From NCBI GenBank assembly GCA_018881555.1, contig JACAXG010000007.1, positions 6,152,643 to 6,216,642 on the forward strand: a DNA stretch of 64,000 nucleotides, written 5' to 3'. Numbering within the stretch: position 1 is the first letter of the stretch; each line of letters starts with the position of its first letter. The position numbers were made by a program, and so were the translations under genes. Shown here piece by piece: positions 12,321 through 24,900 of the stretch. The stretch is from Amblyornis subalaris. Lineage: Eukaryota; Chordata; Aves; Passeriformes; Ptilonorhynchidae. Below the pieces are notes generated by a model, which searched no databases, was not told the DNA's origin, and saw only the letters and a list, made by a program, of their open reading frames with translations.

Positions 12321-15300
12321 TTTACACGTCAAATCCTAAAAGTGAAATTTNATTTTACTATTATCCTCAGTCTGATAGGAGCTTTGGTTGCTCTTTCTGC
12401 CATTTTAATGCTTTTATTTGCTGGCCCCATGTGTGTTGTCCTGTCATGCAGTGGGAGAGGTTTGCTGTCTGTTTGAGCACCTCAAACACCGCCTAAACGT
12501 TCAGAGANCTTTAATGGCTATAATGTCTAACATCCCCAGTTCCCTCTGTCCTACTCACATACTCATTATCAGCCTGTAAGCCAGATTCCAGGACCAAACA
12601 ACCTGTAGAGGTCCCTTCCACCCAATTTTTCTCACGTGATTATGGTATGCAAGTATAAAATTCCTACAAAGAAATGAAGCAGTTTACAAATCAACAGGCA
12701 GTAGCGTAAAGAAAGGGAAGCAACCAGGGAAATTTTAATCTTGAGATGAATTCCTCTGCCATTTGAGATGGTTAATTATCTCATAAACATCACCAGGAAA
12801 ATGTCCAGTTCCTGAGGCTCATTTATAATATGCACTGACATTGAAAGAACTCTTCTAGAACGACATCCTTCCTTCCCTCACAAAATGTGCTGAGATTTTT
12901 GATGACATTTCACAGAGGGACAGCCATCCCTGAGAGAGTTGATTAATTGCACTCCCTGTTCACCGGGAATAAGTGAAAAGCTGGAGTGCAGGCATCTAGC
13001 CTAGNAATACCAATTATCATAGTAAGACGACTAATGAGATGAGTAATGGAGGATAGCACGGCTTAAAATTTCACCTTTCCCAGAAATGAAAGGTTGAGGG
13101 AGATATAGGTTGCATTTATACCCTAATTTCTCCCATAAAGTGACCAGGTGGCTCTTAGAATTTATTCTATTGATTCTCTCTTGGTTTTTTTTAATTGACA
13201 TTCCAACAAGAGTATTCTTTCACAGCAGCCACGTAACTTATCTTTGCATAGTCCTACAACATTTCTTTCTTCCCTTTCCTTTTTCCTAATCTGCATGCTT
13301 TCTTTCTTTATTTATAACTAAAAAGCCCAATTTTGCAAAGTTTAACAGCAGTGCAGGACAGAAACATCATTCTTTTGCTTAGTGTGGTTGGTCACTCACA
13401 CTAAACAAAAAAAAATCGTCCCTCAGAACAAAGGTTGCATGCAAGAGAGACAAATGGTGGCTCTGTACAGCATGTTAAACGTTTTGCCTTCTACTAAACC
13501 CTTGCTCTGTCCAATATTACGTGTCTAAGTCATACCTGGAAAAGCACTTAAGCATGTGCCTATTTTACAGGAGGCAGAAGTGGTTTGCTAACTAGGAATG
13601 CACTGCTCAGCTGGGGACTGCATTTGCTCATTTTACCAGCAAATCTAAGTATTTTAAGAGGAACTTCTGAATAGCACACGTGGTGCAGAAGTTGCCATAG
13701 CATCGGAAAGGAAACATAGAGCGGGGTGATGATAATCACTATTATTAGTATTTTAATCAAAGGAAAATATGAGTAACTAGTAATAATGTACCCTAGTGTT
13801 TTGATTTTAAAGGGGNTTTTTTCCGAAATTAGGTGTTTCACAAAAGTTTGCACTACATTTTAATATATACAAGGCAATATTTCAAGAAGGAAGGCAGGCT
13901 TAATGCACGTTTCACAGAGCTCCGAACATCAGGATATTTCAACAGCTGAGGCTCATCCAAGCATGAACTTGCAGAGTGTTCCAAGGNGGCACTGCTAGGT
14001 ACCATGCCAGGAGGTGTCCTGTTCCCTGTTGAACCCGTGAGCGATCCCTGAAGCAGCATTCACTGTGCTCAGGTCTGCTACTAGGAGTCTTTCCAAGTGG
14101 AATTAGAGTGTTGGAAAAGCAAGATATTTCACATTCTGCTTTAGACTTTTCATCCATTGATAGTTATCANGGTGAATAAGTAACTTCCAAAGAATTTAGC
14201 ATCTGTGCCAGGCTCTCTGGAAAAGGGAGGTTTCTGTTTGNTGTTTTTACAGGCTTTGCAGCAAAGAATGTAACAATAAACAAGTTTGTTTCACAAGAAA
14301 ACTCTGGCTTTTCTATCCCAAATTTCCCTCTCTTAAGAAGACAGCTTGCAAGACTNACATCTGGTGTCTTCAGGAATAGGACAATATTAATTCAACTGTG
14401 TTGCACAGACAGGATATTTGCATCCATGGAAATGTTGAGATTGACCATAAGGGGTCCCCTCNCAAGTCACTCAGAAACTTCTGAGGTTTTGCACATTGGG
14501 TCAGGTGCTCCATTCCCACCAGTCTTCTTTTGCTGCAGTGGAAACCACGACAAATGTGAACAGAGTTTTTAATTCACAATGAGACAGTGGACAGAGGGGG
14601 CCACTTGCCTCTGCTAGGTGACTCAGAGTCTTCAGATCTCTGGACAAGAGGTCTAACTCTCAGTGTGGAAGAGCGTTTAATATTTTCAATTTATCATTCT
14701 GAATTACTTCCAGCTGAATGACAGATATTCAGTTTAATGACTTGAATTTATAGGCCTTCTGTTAATAACTTCATCTGACTATGGAGTGAAAATAACAATG
14801 GTAAAGACAGAGAGTAGTCTTATAGAAAAATAGCTTTTGAAAAATTGAGTGCCGTTTATGCTAATATAGCTATAAATAAAAGGAACTATCTATGACATCT
14901 TTACAGAGGAAAAATACCATAGCAGGGGTACTTCTTATGGCCTTTCTCACAATTCTTTTTGTGATTATTCAAAGATTTCAGCTTCTTCTACTTCAGAGAA
15001 GTGCAGCAGTGCCTATTTGCCATGTCAGCACTAAAAAATGTTTCAAATTCATCATGAGTGTAGTATCTCCCCTGCACAATCTCTTTTTCCTGATATTGGT
15101 GGNCACAAGAGGCACAGTCCTGATCCATGCATTGCCAATGGGAAACGAGGAGCATTTATCTCATATGAGAGGAAGATGTGAACCCTCGTGTGGGCTGAGA
15201 TCTTGTCTCTATTCCACACCTCCAGGAGCTATGTCTGTTTTCACTGGTGTAAGGCAGACCAAAAACCACTGGCAGGTACTTTGGAGAAAGGGGGTTTCCT

Positions 15301-15360
15301 CATAGTCCTTCCTTCCCTATTTCCCTTCACTTATGGGCATTGCCTAACATACCTGAAAAG
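12321..15360. other. intergenic DNA, partly resembling conserved non-coding sequence
   Basis: No gene is recognised. Between about 12720 and 13150 the sequence is balanced in composition, without simple repeats, and contains homeodomain-like TAAT cores (GGTTAATTATCTC, TTGATTAATTGCAC) and GATA-like sites, as is usual for vertebrate non-coding conserved elements. This is an impression from composition only. The remainder is ordinary AT-rich sequence with short chance frames. Confidence 0.35.
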
Positions 15361-15646
15361 GATCCTAGGATAGTTTGGCTTGGAAGTGACCTTTAAAGAT
15401 CACCTAGTCCAACTCCCCTACAATGAGCAGTGATATCTTCAACAGGATCAGGCTGCTCAGAGCCCCCTCCAACCAAGCCTTTAATGTTTGCAGGGATGAG
15501 GCACCTACCACATCTCTGGGAACTTGTCCAGTGTTTCACCACTCTTATTGTAAAAATCTTCTTCCTTATATCTGATCTAAACAGAACCTGCTTTAATTTA
15601 AAACCACTACTTCTTGTCCTACCACTATAAGCTCTAGTAAAAAGTC
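15361..15646 (-). mobile_element. CR1 LINE 3' fragment (left of a tandem pair)
   Basis: Antisense CR1 from the 3' end (ATAGTTTGGCTTGGAAGTGA) to the end of ORF2 (TGTAAAAATCTTCTTCCTTA and TTCTTGTCCTACCACTATA). It is cut at 15646, where a second antisense CR1 3' end begins immediately. Confidence 0.9.
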
Positions 15647-15846
15647 ACAAAATCATAGAATTGTTAAGGTTGGAAAAGACTTTGGAGACCATCGAGTCCA
15701 ACCACTAACCCAGCACTGCCACGTTCACCGCTAAACCACTTGTTCCCAAGTGCTACATCCATAGGTGTTCTGAACATTTCCAGGGATGGTGATTCCAAAA
15801 TCCCACAGCTCTGAGAAATCCTTGCACCCGTTTTTTGTGACCACAC
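15647..15846 (-). mobile_element. second CR1 LINE 3' fragment, abutting the first
   Basis: Starts with AATCATAGAATTGTTAAGGT, then CCATCGAGTCCAACC and AACATTTCCAGGGATGGTGA, which are antisense CR1 3' sequence of a different subfamily (GTCCAACCACTAACCCAGCA type). Because its 3' end sits exactly where the neighbouring CR1 stops, one of the two inserted into the other, or at its 5' end. Confidence 0.88.
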
Positions 15847-16490
15847 ATGGGACCTTAATTATGGCCTCTACTCTTTCTGGATCTGTCATTTTTTGCCCCT
15901 CCCTCAAATAAAGCCTAAATATTTAACTTGCTTTCGACACAGCTGAAGCATGAATGGAGACATACAGTGTCCCTTTTTTGCTAGGGTGATATATAAATGG
16001 ATAGTGTCTGACACACAAGCATTCTCATCACTATTTCTAATAACAAAGCATCTACATATTGTACAAGAACCAATTCATCCAGTAATTTTATACCTNAATT
16101 GCAGAGCATTAAGTGCCAAAATTCTCTGCAGATTCAACAGACCTAACCCTCTGCCTCTTGATGACCACAACAATAGAACTTTAAAGCATTTTCATATCTA
16201 CCTTTTTTCTTTTCTTAATAGCAAAAACCTTTTCCTTTCTTTTTCACTAATATAAAGCACTAAGCAACAGAACTGTTAGTACTCTTTGCATGTTGTGCTC
16301 CTGGATGAAAATGAAACAGTGACCCTCAAGTTAATATAAATCTGTTAGTATAAACTGTTTTGAAAAGTAAAAAGTTGCTGTGACCATTCAAATTAACAGT
16401 GGCCACGGGTGAAGTCTTTCATTTATGACTAGAACTAATCAAACGTTTTTGAAAGCAACTACAACATTGCTCATTCTGGAGTAAGTCTTC
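15847..16490. other. short unassigned intergenic stretch
   Basis: AT-rich sequence between CR1 pieces. I see nothing identifiable. It separates the CR1 pair from an isolated piece of CR1 ORF2. Confidence 0.4.
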
Positions 16491-16494
16491 AAAG

Positions 16495-16660
16495 TCTGTC
16501 CCATCTCTGTTAATACATCCCCTGTAAATATTGAAATGCAGCAATTGGGTTTCCCAAGAGCCTTCTCTTCTCATCTGAACAACCCAAACTCTCTCAGCTT
16601 ATCTTATCTTCACAGTAGAGGTGCTCCATCTCTCTAGCTCTTTCTGCATAGAAAAGCACA
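16495..16660 (-). mobile_element. internal CR1 LINE fragment
   Basis: CCCAAGAGCCTTCTCTTCTC, then CTCTCTCAGCTTATCTTATC and GAGGTGCTCCATCTCTCT, are the antisense of the CR1 ORF2 region just upstream of the 3' UTR. The 3' end itself is absent here. It could be the detached upstream part of one of the CR1s at 15361-15846, in the same orientation and the expected order. Confidence 0.75.
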
Positions 16661-18420
16661 AAGTCCTTCCTAACAACAACTTTATGGCAGTTGACATTTT
16701 TCCAGGATTTAGACCTCACACCTGTCTCCTTCTTCAGCACCCTTCACCTTCTTTGGGAAACGAAACCTTTTGCTTTTACTGCCCTTTCTGACTTGCAGAC
16801 AAAGTTTCGACAGCAACTGAGCTCAGAAAAGTCTCTGTTACCCATTAGCTGCTTCTTTCCACAGCTATATTGAAGTTCAGACACCAAAGTCTGATCCAAC
16901 TACAGTATCAGGAACAGAGGAACCAAGGAGACAAATCCAGAACATTGCACAGGCACCTCTGCTACATAAATATGTAGGTGTCTGTGTGCCTGCATGCACG
17001 TGGGAGAGTGCATGCATCCCCCAAATGCTAAATTACATTTTTTTTCATAACTTCAGTCTAAGACAAACGAAATGGTCCCCCCAAAAATAACAAAAGTCAA
17101 ATTGATCTTCTAAGTGGATCAGAAGCTTAACTGAAACAGATATGGGAGTTTATCAGACCTGATGCAGTAAAACACTAATAAGATCACTTCCAATTTGTAC
17201 ATGTAAGACTAAATTTTCAGCACAAATTGAATTGTGTTGCCAAGGATGAATGGGAACTTTCAGGAAGAGAGTAGGGCTGCAAAGCATTTTTTTTCTAACA
17301 AACAGTAGACTTTCCTCTTANCGCTTGCATGTTTTTAATGCTGCCTTTCTTTTGCACAGAACACTAAATTTCTCTCTGAAGTGCTTATTTGTTTCAGAAA
17401 ATAAACCATCAGTTCGTTGCCTGCAGCATTTTGCACTGAATGGGACCTGAGAGAAAGAGTATGGGAGTAAAAATCCCTTATGGCCATGACNGTGAAAGCA
17501 TTTCTCTTGGAGCCCTTGTTGGTCCCACTGCCTGCAGTGATCACATAAGCGGTTTGGATGAAGCAGAACAGCCTCAGGAGAAGGGCTGGAGAGAGTTCCC
17601 AGAAGCACTGAAGGACAGGGAAGATCTGTACTGGAGGCTCCCATCACTGGCACTGACCACTGTATATTTGGCACCTTCTCCTTTAAATTTTTGTGTTTGA
17701 TGTTGTCTGCAAAAAAAAGAAAAAAACTATTTCCCCCTAGCTCCATGACTATAAAATTTGCAAAAGGCAGGGCACATCTGCCCCAGCNACAGACACCAAT
17801 GCACCTTTTGGAGTGGGACTGAAGCACTCTTTTCCCTTCATTCTCCCTGGCTAGAGAGATGTTTTCCTCCCTCCATGCATTATTCTGGCTTCTTACCCAG
17901 GCATACACACTGTTGGTTGGTTGGATAGTCTCGGATTTATCACTGCTGCTTCAAAGAGTGGGATTTACCTTTTCCATTCTCAGCTGCTCTGGAGTCCTAT
18001 GTGTAGCTTACACTCTTCTGTAGCCTAAGGCTGTTCTCCATGGTCAGTGAGGAAAACCAGACTGCTCTGGAGGGAGTGAAGAGAAAACCAACCTCAAAAT
18101 GCTGTTGAGCTGTGTCAAAGAGTATAGGTGNGAAAGGCAGCAGAGTCCAACAGTGCTGGAGAGACAAGAAAGCACAACTCCACTACAAGCAGAAGGCAGG
18201 CAGAGAGAAATTCATCCCACATATACCAGGAAAGCTCACATGGTCTCCTGGGAAGGACCAGTTTGCCTCCAGTGACTACAAACCTTCAAGGCTTGCACTG
18301 ACTAAGTGCTCNGTTTTTGGATGGTTAGAGGCAAGTAAAAAAACCCACAGCTTTGAAGATCCAGCATCCACAGCTGTGAATTTATATTTACATTTATAAA
18401 AGTATTCTATTGAGGTAAGT
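16661..18420. other. intergenic DNA without recognisable gene
   Basis: A minus-strand frame of 196 codons (17318-17908) and overlapping plus-strand frames (17440-17700) occur here, none with a recognisable domain or splice context. A short alternating TGTG/TGCA stretch is at about 16975-17020. Confidence 0.45.
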
Positions 18421-18715
18421 ATAGAATCATAGAGTGGTTTGGGTTGGAAGGGACCTTAAAGATCACCTCATTCGAATACCCCTGCCATGGACAAGGATGC
18501 TTCCCACTAGAAGTTTGCCCAGAGACCCATCCCACCTAGCCTTGAACACTTCCAGGGCTGGGGCATCCACAGCTTCTCACTGGAAGACCTCTGCCAGTGC
18601 CTCACCACACTNACTGTAAAGAATTTCTAACTAATATCTATTCTAAACCTGCCCTTTTACAGCTTGAAGCCATTCCCCCTTGCCCTATCAATAANCTCTT
18701 TGTAAAGAAACCCAG
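18421..18715 (-). mobile_element. CR1 LINE 3' fragment
   Basis: Well-preserved antisense CR1 3' end: ATAGAATCATAGAGTGGTTT, GGGACCTTAAAGATCACCTC, CACTTCCAGGGCTGGGGCAT, then the end of ORF2 (TGTAAAGAATTTCTAACTAA). Three Ns fall inside it. The good match to the consensus suggests a younger copy than those at 15.4-15.8 kb. Confidence 0.93.
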
Positions 18716-19570
18716 TAACTTTGCACAAGAACAAATACTGACTACCAAGGAAAGCAGAATGATACCAAAGGTTTTGGCAGGAAGGCAACAGCAGACAAAA
18801 ATGCAGGACTCTGAGCATTACCAATTACTACAAATAAACTTAATGAAAAACAAAAAGAACTGAAGAAAGATAAGATTTTCTGGACTAGAACTTCAAAACA
18901 TAAATTCTTCAAAATAAAAAGCATGTTGAATATGGCATATTATAACAGGTAGGAAAACTAACTGAAATGGAGTTACAATCAATTTTTGAAAGAAAAGAAA
19001 CATAAATAAAAAGGTAGCAGTATCATGATATTCATCAGACCTATATTTTGTTAGTGAAGAGTAAAGGATTTCTGTGAAAGAGGCTGTTAATGTAAAATCC
19101 ATGTCTGCCTAGAGTTCAGATAGCTCCTCTGGAATGACAGCTCCTGGTCTGCTCCTAGCATTGTCAAGAATACAAGAATATGTACTGTATTCAAAGCATA
19201 GAAAATAAAAACAAAGCGGTTTGGGGGTTGGAGGGGAAGGGTTTCATGAACAATGTCTTTTAGGAATGGACTTGAATTGCAGGCAAAAATGTCAAAGTAC
19301 TTTTGAAACCCCATGAGCAATACGAACACAGTTAAGAGGAAAAAACCCCAAATTTACAAAGAGTCCACAGCTTCAAAATTAAGGCTCTAAGTCCCTCTTA
19401 AATTTGATTACTCAGTTTAAAATATGTAAAATTACATGCTCCAAGAGACAAAACCAGAAAACCTATTGCTGTCTTTTAATTTATTATTTTATTACTTCAA
19501 AGGCATAACTGTAACTGAAGCTCTTTGTGCACACCCCTACTGCTATCATTTGAACATAAATGTTTGTAAT
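18716..19570. other. intergenic DNA without recognisable gene
   Basis: A- and purine-rich on the plus strand. Short minus-strand frames at 18742-19329 are rich in phenylalanine and leucine, as expected from antisense of A-rich DNA. Nothing is identifiable. Confidence 0.45.
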
Positions 19571-19720
19571 AGACTCACAGAATGGTTTTGGTTGGCAAAG
19601 ACCTTACAGATCATCTCGTTCCANCCCCCCTGTCATGGGCAGGGACACCTTCCATTANNTTGCNNAAAGTCCCANCCAACCCAGCCTTGAACACTTCCAG
19701 AGATGGGACATCCACAACAG
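19571..19720 (-). mobile_element. CR1 LINE 3' fragment, short
   Basis: Antisense CR1 3' UTR: CACAGAATGGTTTTGGTTGG, CTGTCATGGGCAGGGACACC, AACACTTCCAGAGATGGGAC. It ends soon after, so only about 150 bp remain. Several Ns at 19658-19675 indicate poor base calls in the repeat. Confidence 0.9.
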
Positions 19721-21209
19721 CAATAGGTGCCTCAGCAGAACAGAAACAATATTACGTGCCTGTCTTAATCAATCACAATTGTTTCATGGATATAATTCCC
19801 CAGTTGTGGAGTAAAGATATCAAAACAATATTCCTCGAATACACTTGAATATCAGNTGACTCTCAGGAAACTACAGTTTGTTAATTGGTAAAATATTAGN
19901 AGGAAAAGGACATACAATTGTAATTATAGAAGTCACTCAAACTCAAATGCATNTGTTCACTGAATGTAAATATGGGTAAAAATATGGAAGGCAAATCAGA
20001 GAAATTGAAAGGTTTATATGAACATTCATTCTGTGTTCATACCAATGAATGCCACAACAGCTTGGACCTCTTTTCAGCTCAGTCCTACTCAATATAACTT
20101 GTCCCAGGCATCTCTTACCTGCTCTCAGGTTTTATCCATCAGCCATTGGTTTCTTCTGGAAGGACAGATGATTCTGTTTCTCTGGCATCCTTCTTTAAGA
20201 GGACTTTAAGCCTGTAGTTGCTTCTTCAAGACACCATAACTTGAAATTCATAGGGACAAAACTCTGCCCATTCTTTCTCACAGGTGATGACTCTGTCGGT
20301 GTTTTGTCCTGATTCTCAATTTAGCCTGTCTCTCTACTGTTATCGTTCTCCTTTTCTCCAGCCTCCTAAAATCAGCCAGCTTTTGCAACTGCCCTCAGGA
20401 ACTGAGCCTTTTTTTTTTTTTTTTTTTTCCCTCTGAGATGTGTTTGCCTCTCCAGGGAGCTGAATTAATTATCCCCCACGGAGACAGGAGCACAGAAATA
20501 CAACACTGGCAGCACCGCTATGTTCACTTTGGGGCTCTATTTCTTTTATACAGTCTATTGTAGCTCAGTATAAAAGACTTCGTGGTTTGAGAGCTTCCAG
20601 TAGCTCACATTTGTCACGAGCATGGGTTTCTGGGTGGGTTCTCAAAAGCCACCCATTTTTTCCCAGGCTTTGCTCTCATCGTATTCCAGAGTCCCGCTGG
20701 GTACAGGGAGGACAGGAACCAGCAGTGAAGGNCACGGGCTGCCTCTCCATGGGGGCTGATGGCTTTCCCGGGTACATTCCACCTTTTTCACCACCCAGAC
20801 AGGGAAAAGCCACCCCAGCCAAATTTCTCCACAGGGGCAGCACCTGACGGACTGGTGCTGGAGGTGCTNGAGAGAAGAGACAGGAATATCTGAGCGGTGT
20901 CCCAAAATTTCATCAACACGACTCCCCTACTGCAGCACTCGCTCCTTCCCCACAGGCTCAGNATTAGTACACAGAGTATTGCTCTTACGTGTCCTGCCAC
21001 CTGTAATACTTTATTCCCTCTCTCTCACACACATGCTTATCTGCTTTTATTACTGAAAAAATGTTTTATGTAAGCCTGGAGAATTGGGTTTCATTTTTAA
21101 AATGTTTGCAGTAGTACTTCTGAAGCATCCCTATCATCTTACAAAAAAGGGGAATTTAATGCAAACCCGTATTTCAGTTGCTCTCCCAACACTGCTGTTT
21201 CCTCTACAG
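19721..21209. other. intergenic DNA without recognisable gene
   Basis: Includes a 20-T tract at 20409-20428 and a moderately GC-rich part (20600-21000) whose overlapping open frames on both strands show no recognisable domain. No promoter or exon call is justified. Confidence 0.4.
20409..20428. repeat. poly(T) tract, 20 bases
   Basis: An uninterrupted run of 20 T followed by CCCTCTGAG. It could be the A-tail of a minus-strand retrocopy or a simple microsatellite. No body of a retrocopy is recognisable on its right side, so I treat it as a mononucleotide repeat. Confidence 0.9.
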
Positions 21210-21315
21210 AAATTGTTTTATTGAATCTGATTCTTTTGAAATTAANTTGGTATTCATGGAAGAGCTCAGATTGATAGCCCGGAAAGCGACGGCCAGATTT
21301 CTGCACAGAACTCAG
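21210..21315 (+). other. possible unannotated exon (106 bp), function unknown
   Basis: On the plus strand a polypyrimidine acceptor (CTGCTGTTTCCTCTACAG) directly precedes 106 bp that are open in one frame. A full-consensus donor (CTCAG, then GTAAGC) follows at 21316. The frame would give a 35-residue peptide containing MEELRLIARKATARFLHRTQ, which I cannot assign to a family. One N lies inside it. The context is intergenic, on the strand opposite SLC7A11, with no other exon recognised nearby. It may be an exon of a long non-coding RNA or of an unknown gene. A chance pairing of splice motifs is equally possible. Confidence 0.25.
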
Positions 21316-21857
21316 GTAAGCAAAACTAGCTCTGTTTTAAAGAAGGGTTCAGATNGGGTTTTGGTTCTAATCCGCAGGGAAACATTTCACCCCTGTGCAC
21401 AGTATCACTCAAGGCAGTGTTCCCAGTGGCCCCCAGACTTCTTCCCAGGTTCATTTTAGAGGCTCGTTGCCTGGATGGGGCTCTGTGAGATAGCAAGCTC
21501 TGTAGTTGGTGGCTTTGGGAGGCAGCTTAATGAGAGACAGTGGCCAATAATATGGTCAAACAGTGATTTAAACAACTGATCCAANATTAAAAAGCTGATT
21601 TAATGCCTGAAAGATTCAATCTTCTCTTTCATCAGTTTAGTTAGAAAGAAAGGAAATTGTGGTAATTTAAGAGCAACGTTCTAAAATATGCAAATAAGGG
21701 TTCAGTGAAGACTACCCAAAACCTTACAGTAGTGGTTACACTGTCCAAAGGACTTCAAAGTTTGCAGCAGCCTTTCTATCTACCCAAGGGCTATGTTCAC
21801 ATGATCTGGTACGCACAGCCACTTTGGTATGAGTAAACACAGGTGCAGATTTGCATC

Positions 21858-21874
21858 AATAAAAAATAAAATAA

Positions 21875-21907
<33 letters not shown>
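21858..21907 (+). repeat. 28-A tract with upstream AATAAA
   Basis: A pure A run covers 21880-21907. An AATAAA hexamer is at 21858-21863, 17 bases upstream, which is the spacing of a polyadenylated transcript end. A/T-rich filler lies between. The upstream 150 bp (from about 21700) show no coding similarity. This could be the tail of a processed retrocopy on the plus strand or a simple poly(A) microsatellite. Confidence 0.6.
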
Positions 21908-21911
<4 letters not shown>

Positions 21912-24900
21912 TTTTATGTTTTTCCAATAGCTCCCTTTTATTTTCTTTTCCATTTCTAACTTTGTTCCAAGACCAAAATAACAAGCCTTCGGTGCACGCA
22001 CAGTTGTAGCGTCTGGTAAGCGAGGGACTGATACAATACCTTGCCACAAAGATGTTCCATTCTTGAGGAAAAGACAGTCCATGTTATTTTCTCTCATTTA
22101 CACTGGAGAAAAATAGATTGTGAAGTACTATAGGTTTGTTACAGAGAGCTTGAAAGAACCACTTAATTATTATTCACTGCTTTACAGATCATTGTTAAAA
22201 GTGTTAATTTCAATTATCTAAATGTTTTTCTGACTTGTATGTCATTTGCAATAAAATTACCAGGGCCAGATTTACTGGTGTACACCATTTGCTGTGTGCA
22301 GTTCCAGCCTCAGCTTTACGACTGCTTTGTGTTGCTGGAGTGGTGCACTGAGCTTTCTAATGATTCTGGCTTATTGCCTTTTCCCCACACATTCTATATC
22401 AATTTATTATTCCATGGTGGATGGCTACGTTCTTGCTGCAATTTAGTTTAGAAATAGCATTAAAAATGAAGTTGACATGCATTAAATAATACTTCATGGA
22501 TTTTCTTAAACTTGCAACCCAGGAATGCATCGCTTCTGCATCACCATCCTGAAAGCACACATACATACACATGTATGTATATACAGAAAACCATATGTGT
22601 AACAGAAGAGAAAGCCAAATTAAAGCCATACAAGCCAAATATAAATGCATCTCAAATAGCATCTTGAAAAACTGCGAGGGGAAAACCCAACACACCGTGC
22701 TGCACCAGGCTGTGGTNTGTATGCAGGCACATTCATAATGTGAATGAACCACAACTTCCCCATGAGTGCAGCTTCCAAATGAGTCCTGTTCTTANGATGA
22801 ATACACAAACCCCTCACCAACAAGGCCAGGACAGGGAGACAGTCACAGGCTGCTGCCCCTTGTCCCCGCTGCCCCAATAAATTGTTGGGTTTCAGATCCA
22901 TACTCAATATTCAAGCCCAGAGCTTTGGTGCAGACATCCATCCCCAAGAGCCACACAGCAACACATCAAACTTGAATCCGTAGGACTGAAGTGTTTCTGA
23001 CACCAGATAAACAGATTTTTTCTAAAGCAGGAAGGCGGGTGTTTGGGTGACCACCTAACCTTTTGACTAATACATAATGATTTCATTTCTAAAAACAGCA
23101 ACACTAAGTGAGTGCAGAGATGAGTTATTTTATTATCCACATGTGTCTGCTTTAGATAAAGGCTTTATATTTCCATTTTGGAAAGGTTTTTGAACACAAT
23201 TTTTGTTTAAAATATGGGTAAANGAATAAAAACAGGCCAAGACGTATTCAACACAAGAGATAATTATTACCACGAGCTACAACCTGAAGCATTTGAGCGT
23301 ACACATGCCACTAAATAAATATGACACTGGTGCAGCACTGTATGTTGTCTTCCGGAGCTACCCTGCTTTTCATCATCCAGATGCCTTTTGTGTGATCTAC
23401 AGTAAGGCTGCGTTAACACTTGCAGTCAAATGCAGCGCCGTCAGAAAGGCGTGATCAATCATCCCTGCCAACCTGACAGCACAGGATCTGATTTATTCTG
23501 CCTCTGACTCCTACATTTATTATAAAATCAAAGGTAGCTAAGGCTTAGCATCAGTACAAAGCACTGGAGCTTTGTTCAATAGTGAGCTGCTGCATGTGGA
23601 ACAAGCATCAAATCCCCTGGCNTTTAATGATTCATTATAAATATATCTGGCACATGAATTAGCAAACAGAGATGGGAAATACTAACAGCAGCCAAATGTA
23701 ATTTATGAATATTGAATTGCGCTGTGCANTATGTCTAGTGAAAATACAGTGAGAATTCCCTTAAAAGCTTCTTTGTCTGCCCCAGCTTTCAAGCAGAACA
23801 CCTGAGGGAGCTGTCCTGAATGCAATGCTCAAAAAAAAAGAAAGGTAAAGAAAAGTGAAAAAGAAAAAAAACAAAAAACACCAAAAAAAACCCCCCAAAC
23901 TCAGGAAATCTGAAATGTCCCCCTAGAAATGTACAACAAATATTTTTAAATGAAGTTGTTGGTAATTGAAAATATGAAAGTGATTAAGTATACATAGATG
24001 GCTAATCATGAAATTCATTGCTGTGCAAGTAGTCTTTCAGCTTGTCCAAATCTCCCAGTATCTCCCCAGAGTTATCATAACCTCGAGCAGGTTTTGCCAC
24101 ATGCCCAAATTTTCTAATGCCAAGTCTGCTGTGTCAGGACCTCTAATGGGGCGTTGGAGTGCAAGTGCAAGGACTCTATAAACATATCCTGGACACCAGA
24201 GAGGAGCTGAGCATTTGCTGTGATAAGCTCTAGGATCCTCTGATTGCAATCTGCAGACAAAACTATAAGAGCTGTAAGTGAGGAGGTGCTTGGAACGACT
24301 TCAGAGCTTTATGTGACCCTAACTCATGACTGTGTTACTTTTTAAAAGTACTGTTATAGCCTGGAAAACCAGTTTTTTATGACATGACAGTTTTCAGAAG
24401 AGGAAAGATATGAGGCTTAAAAACATTGCAAGCAGATGGGCGAGAACAGCACCCAGCTTAAATACAGATGTCTCAAAGAGCTGGCTTGCAGAAGAGGCAC
24501 TGAAAGAGAATTCTCTCAGTGTAAATTTATTTGTAGCCTTCAGTCAGGGGGAATGTAGGAGAAAGCACAGGGGAAATCATCTGCCTGGGAGGTCAGGTTT
24601 ATACCTCCGAGATTTTCCTCATTTTCCCTCAGCAATTTTGCCAGGTATAGCAGAAAGCACACATATATAGAGCCTAAAACATCTCAGGTTTTGCACACAT
24701 TGTGTCCTGGGCTGTGCCACAAGCCCTTCTGAAAGCCTCCATCCACTTTAAGCAGAAGATCCTGCCTTGATGCTTTGAAACAGTTGGATACACAGATAGC
24801 GTGAAAGCTCGAGTTCTCGGGAGGAGTTATTCATCTGCAGCAGTCTGACTGCTATGCTATGCATATTCATTGATTAGTATCCTTAGAAATCAGCTGGAAG

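Noticed and set aside
17318..17908. 196-codon minus-strand open frame
   Set aside because: No family resemblance, broken by Ns, overlapped by plus-strand frames, and in an intergenic context.
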